This document shows, piece by piece, positions 43,556-51,802 of a stretch of DNA of 64,000 bases (position 1 is the stretch's first letter; each line of letters starts with the position of its first letter). The translations under genes were made by a program, and so were the position numbers. The notes under the pieces are model-generated. The model was not told the origin of the DNA. It searched no databases and saw only the letters and a program-made list of their open reading frames with translations. Origin of the DNA: Candidatus Pristimantibacillus lignocellulolyticus (GTDB lineage Bacteria; Bacillota; Bacilli; Paenibacillales; Paenibacillaceae); assembly GCA_023639215.1 (NCBI GenBank), contig CP097899.1, positions 2,171,001 to 2,235,000 of the forward strand, given 5' to 3'.

Positions 43556-44011
43556 ATGGAAATACAAGGTAAAGAACCGCTGATGTCAGTTGGATTTTTG
43601 CTCGGAGCAACATACCGCAAAGTTACAGCATTACTAATGCATCGTTTAAAAGATTTTGATATTACACCGGAGCAATGGTCAGTGCTGTACCATGTCGCTG
43701 ATGATGAAGGAATGATACAGAAGGAAATTGCAGCCCGCACTTTTAAGGATAAACCAACAGTTACACGCATTTTACATCAGCTTGAGCATAAAGGATTCAT
43801 CGTACGAAAAGAAGATAATGTGGATCGTCGATCCGTTCGGATCTATGCTACGGAGCAAGGTAGGCAACTCATTGCAGACACCACAGCAATTGAAGAAAGT
43901 ATTTCTGATGAAGTAAGGGCTTGTATTGGTATAGAGTCTCACGATCAGTTGAAACAGTATTTAATGGAGCTAAATAGTTATTTCGACAAAGAATTAGAAA
44001 CTGAAGTGTAG
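43556..44011 (+). CDS. MarR family transcriptional regulator
   Basis: 151 residues with a winged-helix MarR core: ITPEQWSVLYHVAD, recognition helix FKDKPTVTRILHQLEHKG and wing NVDRRSVRIYATEQG. ATG at 43556 has ACGGAGC eight bases before; an upstream TTG would add 12 residues covering the operator. It is followed by an MFS gene 58 bases downstream, the second MarR-MFS pair of this window. Confidence 0.9.
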   Translation: MEIQGKEPLMSVGFLLGATYRKVTALLMHRLKDFDITPEQWSVLYHVADDEGMIQKEIAARTFKDKPTVTRILHQLEHKGFIVRKEDNVDRRSVRIYATEQGRQLIADTTAIEESISDEVRACIGIESHDQLKQYLMELNSYFDKELETEV

Positions 44012-44069
44012 ATAGAGACAGAATAAAATAGCAGTCAAAGATAGCGATTGAAGATGGAGCTGAGACAAC

Positions 44070-45377
44070 ATGAATGAAAAACAAACAACACTGAATAATG
44101 GAGCGATGGCAAGTGAAAAGCCACGCTTATGGACGAAGCAATTTATTACTTTATCATTAGCTTCATTTCTATTATTTCTTAATTTACAGATGTTATTATC
44201 ATCCTTTTCTATGCATATTAAAGGAAATTTAAATGGTGGAGATATGCAGGTTAGTCTTGCAACAAGCGCATTTGCGATTACCGCCATTATTGCGAGGCTA
44301 TTGACGGGACGTTGGATTAAACGCTGGTCGAAAGACATTGTACTTACAGTAGGGTTAATGGTTGCCGCCATTTCAACTGTTTTAAGTGCATTGCCTGAGT
44401 CAGTAGCGCCACTATTAGTGATGCGCGCAATATATGGATTTGGCTTCGGTGTGGGTAGCACTATTATTCCTACATTAGTCACGCAAATTATTCCGCCCAA
44501 ACGAATGGGTGAAGGCATTGGTTATTTTGGACTTTCAACAAGTCTAGCTATGTCGATTGGTCCTGCCACAGGGATGAGTATTATGAAAGCTTCGGGTTTT
44601 ACCACATTAGCGACAATTGGAGCGGGAGCAGTCGTATGTATGATTCCGATGCTATTTATAGCAGGTGTTTATAATCTTCGATCTAATAAAATAAATACGT
44701 TAACTGAGTTAGCGGAGGGTCAGAACAACAACCGATTTGAGAAGGTTCCTCTAAATAAAGTATCTTCACAACAAGTTGTTCATACACATGCACAGCAACA
44801 AGAGAAGAAAAGTAGTCTACGAGATATTATGATCTTCCCGATTTATTTCCCAGCAATACTTAATGTTTTATTATCCATAACTTACAGCGGTATATTAAGC
44901 TTTATTGCAGTATATGGTGAGCAGTTGAATTTATCACAAGTTGGACTATTTTTCTTGTTCAATGCGCTAACAATACTAATGGTGCGCCCGATCGCCGGTA
45001 AAATATTTGACCGCAAAGGTCCGATTATAGTACTCATTCCTGCAGCGATCTTCGTTATTGTAAGTATGATTGTACTATCTTATACAACATCAATGGGATT
45101 ACTTATTGTATCTGCATTATTATATGGGGTAGGATTTGGTTCCATTCAACCGACACTACAAGCATGGATGTTGCGCTCTACTAGCAAAGAGGATTACGGT
45201 ACAGTGAATGGTTTATTCTACAACGCAACGGATCTTGGGGTATCACTGGGAGCAATTATTCTTGGTATTATCGTTACGTTTACTTCCTATGAAATGATGT
45301 ATCGATTATCATCGATTTGTATGATTCTATTTGTAATTGGTGTGATCATCTATGCAAAGAAGCGTAAAAAATCATAA
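44070..45377 (+). CDS. MFS transporter (paralogue of the MFS at 26784)
   Basis: 435 residues with 12 membrane segments. It begins with an N-terminal LWTKQFITLSLASFLLFLN block, matching LWTKQF of the other MFS. The central cytoplasmic loop of about 50 residues is Gln/Asn-rich (HTHAQQQEKKSS). The GEGIGYFGLSTSLAMSIGPA block is shared with the YfkF/YwoG group. ATG at 44070 with GGAGCTGA upstream. Probably a drug or metabolite exporter under the adjacent MarR. Confidence 0.87.
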   Translation: MNEKQTTLNNGAMASEKPRLWTKQFITLSLASFLLFLNLQMLLSSFSMHIKGNLNGGDMQVSLATSAFAITAIIARLLTGRWIKRWSKDIVLTVGLMVAAISTVLSALPESVAPLLVMRAIYGFGFGVGSTIIPTLVTQIIPPKRMGEGIGYFGLSTSLAMSIGPATGMSIMKASGFTTLATIGAGAVVCMIPMLFIAGVYNLRSNKINTLTELAEGQNNNRFEKVPLNKVSSQQVVHTHAQQQEKKSSLRDIMIFPIYFPAILNVLLSITYSGILSFIAVYGEQLNLSQVGLFFLFNALTILMVRPIAGKIFDRKGPIIVLIPAAIFVIVSMIVLSYTTSMGLLIVSALLYGVGFGSIQPTLQAWMLRSTSKEDYGTVNGLFYNATDLGVSLGAIILGIIVTFTSYEMMYRLSSICMILFVIGVIIYAKKRKKS

Positions 45378-45521
45378 TAAATATTATGATGGAATATGTC
45401 CCTATATAAAGCGATTGACGAAACACAGTTGAGCAATCAGGGGTGACAAATTTTAGATAACACCTACTATAACGATTTAATAATCATACTGAAGCTAATT
45501 CAAATTAAAGTGTAAAATTAA

Positions 45522-45564
45522 GAACTAGAAATTGACCGTGCGAAGGACGATCTATTTCTAGTTC
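45522..45564 (-). terminator. Terminator of the glutathione peroxidase gene
   Basis: GAACTAGAAAT and ATTTCTAGTTC (45522-45532, 45554-45564) form an 11-bp stem. On the minus strand it is followed by TTAATTTTA. It lies 20 bases after the gpx stop. Confidence 0.75.
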
Positions 45565-45584
45565 ATCAACACGTTATAATTATA

Positions 45585-46139
45585 TTATTTTACATTTATG
45601 AGTTGTTCTATAATATTCTCAATTTCTAAGATAGAATCAGTTGGTTCGAAGCGCTTAATTACCTTTCCATCTGCATTAACTAAAAATTTTGTTAAATTCC
45701 ATCGAATATTGTGTCCTAGCAAATAATCTGGATACATACTGTTAATCTTATCTATTAGAAACGCTTCTTGAACATTTGATTGATCAATAGGGCGAGGATC
45801 GACCTCATGTTTTAAGAAATTGAACAGAGGGTGTGTTGTTTCACCATTCACATCCACAACATCGTACATTGGAAATTCGACACCAAAATTTAGTTGACAT
45901 GAACGTGCTGATTCAGCACCATCTTCTGGATTTTGATTGCCAAATTGATTACTTGGAAAGCCCAGAATCGTAAAGTTATTATTATTATATTTTTTATAAA
46001 TACGTTGTAACTCTTCAAACTGGTATGTAAAACCACACTTACTTGCTGTATTAACGATCAGCATAATCTGCCCCTTGTATGTTTGCATAGAAACAAGATC
46101 GCCATTAGATTTTCTAGCCAAATAATTATAGATACTCAT
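45585..46139 (-). CDS. Glutathione/thioredoxin peroxidase (GPx family, BsaA-like)
   Basis: 184 residues. The catalytic tetrad segments are NTASKCGFT (Cys, not selenocysteine), FPSNQFGNQ (Gln) and WNLTKFLV (Trp, Asn). Bacterial Cys-GPx enzymes reduce hydroperoxides mostly with thioredoxin. It is slightly longer than usual (about 160) through an insertion around PRPIDQSNVQEAFLIDK. Start at 46139 with AAGGAGA nine bases before. Single gene. Confidence 0.9.
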   Translation of the reverse strand: MSIYNYLARKSNGDLVSMQTYKGQIMLIVNTASKCGFTYQFEELQRIYKKYNNNNFTILGFPSNQFGNQNPEDGAESARSCQLNFGVEFPMYDVVDVNGETTHPLFNFLKHEVDPRPIDQSNVQEAFLIDKINSMYPDYLLGHNIRWNLTKFLVNADGKVIKRFEPTDSILEIENIIEQLINVK

Positions 46140-46497
46140 ATTAATTCTCCTTTTTTAATAAATAAGTAATAAATATAACAGCGTCCCATGCTATTTATTT
46201 TAACAATTATCCCCTAATTAATAAATGGTACGTACGAAGATTAGTAGAATGCAAAAGGGTAAGTACAATATAGCAATTAATATCCATTTTAACAATCTTA
46301 TTAATATTAAGTACTGATTCATGTAAAGTTAAATAAAAGCAGTAGTAAAATTGATATGTTTTGTGATTGCCGTTATGATGTTCATTTGAATTAAGATGTA
46401 AATTTCCACCGTTTCCTCACAACCTTCTAAATCTCTTACCATATGAATATATTTTATTGTAAGAAATAGGAAATAGAGTGAGGGAGGAAATGGGGAA
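46140..46497. other. AT-rich divergent intergenic region
   Basis: About 360 bases between divergent genes. It must hold both promoters; I could not pick a clear pair and saw no metal-regulator (Zur/Fur) type box. No gene seen. Confidence 0.55.
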
Positions 46498-47373
46498 ATG
46501 AAAGCTTATTCAACAAGTTTAACTTTACATACAGGTAAGGCGCCAAGAAGACAATTAGTGGACAATCTTATCGCTTTAATTATTGAGGTTAATGAACTTC
46601 TTCAGAAGGAAGAAGATCTGTCTCCTACTAATCAAGTCGTAACGAACATCATTAATCAACTTTCATTGCAGTTACGATCTCACTATTTACCAGAGGAAAT
46701 AAAATTAATTCTAAGCAACGAGTATATTCTTTTGAATCACAAAAAATTGCAGGATAAGTTGTCAGAAGCCGAATTTTTAGTTGAGCTAAGTGTTTCTCGT
46801 GAAATAGTGAAATCGAAGAGTTCCGCCTCTGATGTCTTAACAAAGTTACCTACCTGGAGTATTTATAAGTCGTTAGTTAGTCAGGAACTGTCCATGCTTC
46901 GTCAGTTCATTAGACAGAATGGCCATGCAGAAAAGTTGCCGATAATATTTGTAGGTAGTGGGCCTATGCCGTTAAGTGCAATTATTTTACACTTATTAAG
47001 TGATGTAGAGGTTATTTGTCTAGAAATGGATTCTGTGGCGTATGAGGCGTCATGCTTTTTACTTGAGCGCTTGGGCTTAGCCGATAAAGTTACTGTTGTA
47101 ATGGAGAATGGATCACAGTTCGATTATAGCTCTTATAGTCGGATTTTTGTGGCTAGTCTCGTTCATAATAAGCTGGAAGTCCTAGAACAAATTATTCATA
47201 CTACTTCAGATCCTATAGTAGCGGTTCGTACTGCAGAAGGAATAAAGCAACTCATGTATGAAGCAATTGATGAATCACAGTTGAATAAGCAGGGCTGGCG
47301 GATTGTTGAACGAACATATCCTGAGGAAAATCTGGTCATCAATTCAACGTTGTTTCTTGAATATCATAATTGA
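46498..47373 (+). CDS. Nicotianamine synthase-like aminobutanoyltransferase (CntL family)
   Basis: 291 residues. The SAM-binding Rossmann segment IIFVGSGPMPLSAIILHLLS with the following VICLEMDSVAYEASCFLLE is the nicotianamine synthase hallmark; a helical N-terminal domain of about 130 residues precedes it. The family transfers aminobutanoyl groups from SAM; in bacteria CntL makes the precursor of opine metallophores (staphylopine, pseudopaline). However, no CntK epimerase, CntM dehydrogenase, metal ABC importer or exporter lies next to it. It may therefore make a simpler nicotianamine-like chelator or work with distant genes. ATG at 46498 with GGAGGAAATGGGG upstream. Confidence 0.82.
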   Translation: MKAYSTSLTLHTGKAPRRQLVDNLIALIIEVNELLQKEEDLSPTNQVVTNIINQLSLQLRSHYLPEEIKLILSNEYILLNHKKLQDKLSEAEFLVELSVSREIVKSKSSASDVLTKLPTWSIYKSLVSQELSMLRQFIRQNGHAEKLPIIFVGSGPMPLSAIILHLLSDVEVICLEMDSVAYEASCFLLERLGLADKVTVVMENGSQFDYSSYSRIFVASLVHNKLEVLEQIIHTTSDPIVAVRTAEGIKQLMYEAIDESQLNKQGWRIVERTYPEENLVINSTLFLEYHN

Positions 47374-47580
47374 CAAATATAGTAAAGTGAAAATACAATA
47401 AAAGTTAAGATACAAATATGCATAGATGTACCATTATAAAAATGAAGTGCCAGAAAAATTCCGCAATACATAGATTTATATATTATGATCTTAAAGACGG
47501 TATACAGGCGTTATATTTAACTTTAACTGCATCGGTTCAGCATCTTTTACATTGGAGTAAGACTTTTCATAGGGTAGGTT
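47374..47580. other. Intergenic stretch with no supported gene
   Basis: AT-rich, no ribosome site in front of any frame. A 72-codon open frame starting at 47418 has no ribosome site and runs into the terminator at 47581, so it is not called. Confidence 0.5.
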
Positions 47581-47613
47581 GGAGTGGAATAGTAAGAAAT
47601 ATTATTCCACTCC
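47581..47613 (+). terminator. Hairpin before the first YesN-type gene
   Basis: GGAGTGGAAT (47581-47590) pairs with ATTCCACTCC (47604-47613) around a 13-base loop. The following CTTATCT is a poor T-run, so it is a weak terminator or a leader structure. Confidence 0.55.
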
Positions 47614-47692
47614 CTTATCTAATTAACCTTTTATGAAAACGCATTCAATTATACAGAAAAATTTAACCACCCTTGAGAGGGGAGAGGATCTG

Positions 47693-48790
47693 ATGTATAC
47701 CGTTCTGCTTGTAGACGATGAACCACTTGTTTTGGAAGGTTTGAGGTTCATGATTAATTGGGAAAGTTATGGTTTTAGAGTCTGCGGTGAAGCAAGTGAT
47801 GGAGAAGAAGCACTGGAACGAATTCAGGAACTTAACCCTGATCTGGTCGTTACTGATATTAGCATGCCGATTATGGATGGATTACAGTTAATCGAGTACT
47901 CTAAACAGGTGCTGAACACGAAGGGCCATTTTTTCATTCTAAGTGGGTATGACGATTTTACTTTCGCTCGTAAGGCACTCACTTATGGAGTGTTTAATTA
48001 CTGGTTGAAGCCGATCGATGTTGAGGAAATTCATACATCACTACTGAAACTCCATATTGAATGGTCGCACCGCGACTACGGTGAAATAGTAAGCTCGCAG
48101 TCTACCAACTCTAATTTGGGAGCGGTTTGGAATATCCCTGAAGTAGTTGATCCATTATTTGAAGCTGAGGATCGATTGTTACTTGCTATTATCAATGGAA
48201 ATGGGGCTGCAATTGATGAAGCGGCACAATTACTGTGTCGTCAACTAGAGCTTTCGTTTGCTGACGATAACAAGGGAAGTAAGGTTTTTTTGTCCAATGT
48301 GCTGTTGGAATTATCATGGAAAGTATTAGAAGGACAACGAACATTCCCAGATGAAGAGGGTAAACGAGGTCTTCCACTTCCAATGCTACCAAATAGTTTG
48401 GACCGTTGGCTAGACGTATTGACAACTTTTGCTCACAAAGTAGCGGAACAGTTAGCGTGGCAGAGGTCCGTGAACGGTACTGCATGGGAAGCAGCCCGCT
48501 TAATCCGTGAACGATACCACGAGCCTCTACAACTTCAGACCATCGCAAGAATACTTCATTTTCAACCTGCCTATTTGGGGCAATTGTTCAAAAAGCAGAT
48601 GGGCATGTCTTTCCTTGACTACGTTCATCGCACACGAGTTGAGGAAGGTCGAAAGCTTCTTCGACGAGAGGATATGAAAATAGCTGACGTTGCACGGGCA
48701 GTTGGTTACACAGATCCGGAACAATTTGCTTCTAAATTTAAACAATTAATAAAGATGACTCCCTCTCAATACAGAAATAGCCAATTTTAA
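47693..48790 (+). CDS. YesN-type response regulator with AraC DNA-binding domain
   Basis: 365 residues: receiver with LLVDDEPLVLEGL, Asp in VTDISMPIMDG and Lys in YWLKPIDVEE. A middle region of about 130 residues follows, then two helix-turn-helix units of AraC type (LQTIARILHFQPAYLGQLFK; IADVARAVGYTDPEQFASKF). ATG at 47693 with GGGGAGAGG upstream; a longer frame from 47633 runs into a hairpin. It is first of an RR-HK-RR trio ahead of a sugar ABC importer. Confidence 0.92.
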   Translation: MYTVLLVDDEPLVLEGLRFMINWESYGFRVCGEASDGEEALERIQELNPDLVVTDISMPIMDGLQLIEYSKQVLNTKGHFFILSGYDDFTFARKALTYGVFNYWLKPIDVEEIHTSLLKLHIEWSHRDYGEIVSSQSTNSNLGAVWNIPEVVDPLFEAEDRLLLAIINGNGAAIDEAAQLLCRQLELSFADDNKGSKVFLSNVLLELSWKVLEGQRTFPDEEGKRGLPLPMLPNSLDRWLDVLTTFAHKVAEQLAWQRSVNGTAWEAARLIRERYHEPLQLQTIARILHFQPAYLGQLFKKQMGMSFLDYVHRTRVEEGRKLLRREDMKIADVARAVGYTDPEQFASKFKQLIKMTPSQYRNSQF

Positions 48791-48802
48791 GGAGGCTTCC
48801 TC

Positions 48803-50563
48803 ATGCGTAAGCAGAGTAACTGGCCAGGATTCGTTGATAACATTCCACTCAAATGGAAGTTTACACTGATCTACATGCTTTGCGTTTTGGTGCCGATCCT
48901 TACGATAAATGTCCTCTTCTTCCGACAAATGTCTGATAATATTCAAACACATGAACAAACCATCCTTCAACTAGCAATTGAGCGAGCGGCAAAGAATGTG
49001 ACGGACATGATTGAAGGTGGTGTAACACTAAGTTATTCCGTTGCAACAGATCGTGTGTTATATGAGGTACTGGACAAGGATTACGATGACATTGTGAATT
49101 TTTATGATAGCTCTTATGAATTATTAACCGGTAAAATGAGACCATTTATATCCGCATACACCTATGTAGAAAATATCTCGGTATTTACAGAAAATCCAAC
49201 GGTTGTAAGTGGCAACAATTACTTTAGACTTGATAAAGAGACAAAGCGCAGTCCTTGGTACGAGGTAGTATCTAGGTCAAGTTCCGACGTTAATGTCATA
49301 ATGTATAAAGACGTCGATCCTATGAACGCTAAAGCAAGTAAAGAATATTTCAGTATCGTGCGAAAACTGAACGAGTATCCGATGCATGGGAAATATAATA
49401 AATATTTACGTATTGATCTTAAACTTAGTAGCTTTAATCAGATTCTTGAGCTAGAACAGCCGTATATGATGCTAAAGATGCTGAATCCGCAGGGAGAGGT
49501 ATTGTTTTCCTCCTCCAAGTTTATGGCACTGAACGATTCAATTGACAGTAGTAACGACAATCGATTAATATTCCAGAATCCCTTAGGTAGTCTATCTTAT
49601 ATTAGTGGATGGAAGCTCGTTGGTGTTGCGGCAGAGGATCGATTTCAGACGGCTGTTCAGAGTTCTAAACGCTTCATCTGGATGCTAGCCGCGATCAGTA
49701 CAATACTTCCAACTTGGCTTATTTTTGTAATGCTACGTTCTTACAATTATCGGATTCGTCGATTATCACGCCATATGGACAAAGCTACAAATGAAAAGTT
49801 TGATTTAATTCAGCTTCGCGAAGGCAAAGACGAAATCGGCGGTCTTATTCGAAGTTATAATAGGATGGCAGCCCAGATAGAGTCATTAATTAACGATGTA
49901 TACAAGTTGAATATCCAACAAAAGGACATGCAATTAGAGCAGATTCGTGCTGAAATGAAGCTGCTTCAAAGTCAGGTAAATCCTCATTTTTTGTTCAACA
50001 CTTTAAATGCTTTGCTCGTCGTTAGTTCTAAAAATAATTATACGGAAGTTACGGTTATTATTCGTAACTTGTCTCAGTTGTTTCGCAGAATGCTTAGCTG
50101 GTCTGATGAAACAGTTACCTTGCAAGATGAGCTACACTTTACGGGAATCTATTTAAATATTGAAAAGTTTAGATTTGCCGATAAATTTGACTATAGCTTT
50201 GATATTGAAGAGGAGGCCGCAAAATGCTTAGTGCCAAAAATGTGTATTCAGCCACTTGTCGAAAATGCTTGTAAACATGGTTTGCAGGCTGTAAAAGGAC
50301 AGCGCCTTATACGGATTGAAGCTATGCGAAAGGATAAGTATTTGTATGTGCGGGTTATAGATAATGGTAAGGGTATAGATGAGGAACGATTAACAGAAAT
50401 TCGCAGCATGATGAACGAAAGTCTTGATTCTGGTGAAAATATCGGAATGCGCAACGTTTATAGGCGATTACAGCTTCATTATACAGATCGAGTAGATTTT
50501 TATATTGATAGCCGTCCAGACGAAGGCACTAGTGTTAGTTTTCGCATTCCAGCTTTTACATAA
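48803..50563 (+). CDS. YesM-type sensor histidine kinase
   Basis: 586 residues: membrane segment (FTLIYMLCVLVPILTINVLF), extracellular dCache-like domain of about 250 residues, second segment (FIWMLAAISTILPTWLIFVM), HAMP, then the His_kinase block LLQSQVNPHFLFNTLNALLV and HATPase (VENACKHGLQAV, DNGKGIDEERL, GMRNVYRRLQL). The class senses extracellular oligosaccharides or their binding protein. ATG at 48803 with AAGGAGG nine bases upstream, 12 bases after the first regulator. Confidence 0.93.
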   Translation: MRKQSNWPGFVDNIPLKWKFTLIYMLCVLVPILTINVLFFRQMSDNIQTHEQTILQLAIERAAKNVTDMIEGGVTLSYSVATDRVLYEVLDKDYDDIVNFYDSSYELLTGKMRPFISAYTYVENISVFTENPTVVSGNNYFRLDKETKRSPWYEVVSRSSSDVNVIMYKDVDPMNAKASKEYFSIVRKLNEYPMHGKYNKYLRIDLKLSSFNQILELEQPYMMLKMLNPQGEVLFSSSKFMALNDSIDSSNDNRLIFQNPLGSLSYISGWKLVGVAAEDRFQTAVQSSKRFIWMLAAISTILPTWLIFVMLRSYNYRIRRLSRHMDKATNEKFDLIQLREGKDEIGGLIRSYNRMAAQIESLINDVYKLNIQQKDMQLEQIRAEMKLLQSQVNPHFLFNTLNALLVVSSKNNYTEVTVIIRNLSQLFRRMLSWSDETVTLQDELHFTGIYLNIEKFRFADKFDYSFDIEEEAAKCLVPKMCIQPLVENACKHGLQAVKGQRLIRIEAMRKDKYLYVRVIDNGKGIDEERLTEIRSMMNESLDSGENIGMRNVYRRLQLHYTDRVDFYIDSRPDEGTSVSFRIPAFT

Positions 50564-50582
50564 GACGAAGGGAGCATAAGAA

Positions 50583-51650
50583 ATGTATTCGGTGCTACTA
50601 GTAGATGATGAACCGTTGGCTATCGAAGGTCTACGAATGTTTGTGGATTGGGAAGGACATGGTTTCCGTATTTGCGGGATGTGCGAGAACGGCACAGAAG
50701 CTCTTGCAGTTGCACAAAAACTTATGCCAGATGTTATCGTGACGGATATCCGAATGCCACAAATGGACGGATTGGAGTTAATCGGGCAATTACAAGGGGA
50801 GCGTGGGGTGGATTCTACCGAATTTGTAGTGATTAGTGCCTACAGCGAATTTTCTTTTGCCAAACGCGCCATGCAGCTAGGAGTTCATAACTTTCTAATG
50901 AAACCGATTATAGAAGAAGATGCGGATGAGGTTTTATCACGAATCCGCATTAGACTAGATAAGAAGAGGGCTATTCAGAGAAAAGTGGAAGGAAATCAAG
51001 AGTCATCTTTGCCAGCATTAATGGTACAAAAGTTGAAGAAAGTACTACAAGCAGTTGAAGAAGTTGATTGGAAGCGAGCTACTCAAGAGATTGATAGCTT
51101 GTTCCAAGAGAAGGGGAGCCAGATATTAGAATGCTCTGAGATTTTTTTAGGCTCATTGAGTGTCCAATGCAGTAAGCTAATTTTTGAATGTGGTGGAGAT
51201 CCAGCTTTATTGATTATTCCCAATTCTTACCCATCCCACCAAGAACAAACCCAATCCGAATTCGTGCAGAAACGAATTCATTCATATGTGGAACAAGCAA
51301 TTAGAACATTACAATCGCTTCGCAAACAAAGACCCAGTACATTAACAGAAATCGATCGATACGTCTCTAATTATTATCGTAATCCACTATCAATTCGAGA
51401 TGTAGCAACGAAATTTTATCTAAACCCAGTTTATCTAGGTAAAGCATACCAGGAAAAATTTGGTTGTAGCTTAATTGATAGAATGCACAATTTGCGAATT
51501 TCAGAGGCTTGTGAGAAGCTTCGGGGAACCAACGAGCCTATTTCCTCGATAGCTGCTCAGGTTGGTTATACACAATATCATTATTTTCTACGACATTTTG
51601 AACAGCGTATAGGGATGAAACCTATGGAATATAGAATTGCACAAGGGTAA
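50583..51650 (+). CDS. Second YesN-type response regulator with AraC DNA-binding domain
   Basis: 355 residues, same architecture as the gene at 47693: LLVDDEPLAIEGLRMF, VTDIRMPQMDGLELI (Asp), FLMKPIIEED (Lys), then AraC helices IRDVATKFYLNPVYLGKAYQ and ISSIAAQVGYTQYHYFLRHF. It appears to be a paralogue by duplication. It begins 19 bases after the kinase, with GAAGGGAG upstream. Confidence 0.92.
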   Translation: MYSVLLVDDEPLAIEGLRMFVDWEGHGFRICGMCENGTEALAVAQKLMPDVIVTDIRMPQMDGLELIGQLQGERGVDSTEFVVISAYSEFSFAKRAMQLGVHNFLMKPIIEEDADEVLSRIRIRLDKKRAIQRKVEGNQESSLPALMVQKLKKVLQAVEEVDWKRATQEIDSLFQEKGSQILECSEIFLGSLSVQCSKLIFECGGDPALLIIPNSYPSHQEQTQSEFVQKRIHSYVEQAIRTLQSLRKQRPSTLTEIDRYVSNYYRNPLSIRDVATKFYLNPVYLGKAYQEKFGCSLIDRMHNLRISEACEKLRGTNEPISSIAAQVGYTQYHYFLRHFEQRIGMKPMEYRIAQG

Positions 51651-51734
51651 ATTATCAACCATACATCAGTCACTAAAACCTATTTTTGAGGGGGTTACCC
51701 ATTTAATATGTGAATTGCAACCGCCATTAAGAAA

Positions 51735-51766
51735 GCGCTATCATTAATTCAATAAGACGATAGCGC
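51735..51766. repeat. Inverted repeat ahead of the sugar ABC operon
   Basis: GCGCTATC (51735-51742) and GATAGCGC (51759-51766) with a 16-base loop, 36 bases before the binding-protein start. No T-run follows; it may be the operator for the YesN-type regulators or a leader hairpin. Confidence 0.45.
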
Positions 51767-51802
51767 GCAGTCTTACTTCATATTCGTTAAGGAGGATTTA
51801 AC

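Noticed and set aside
47418..47636. 72-codon open frame upstream of the YesN-type gene
   Set aside because: No ribosome site, and it runs through a hairpin; the composition is non-coding-like.
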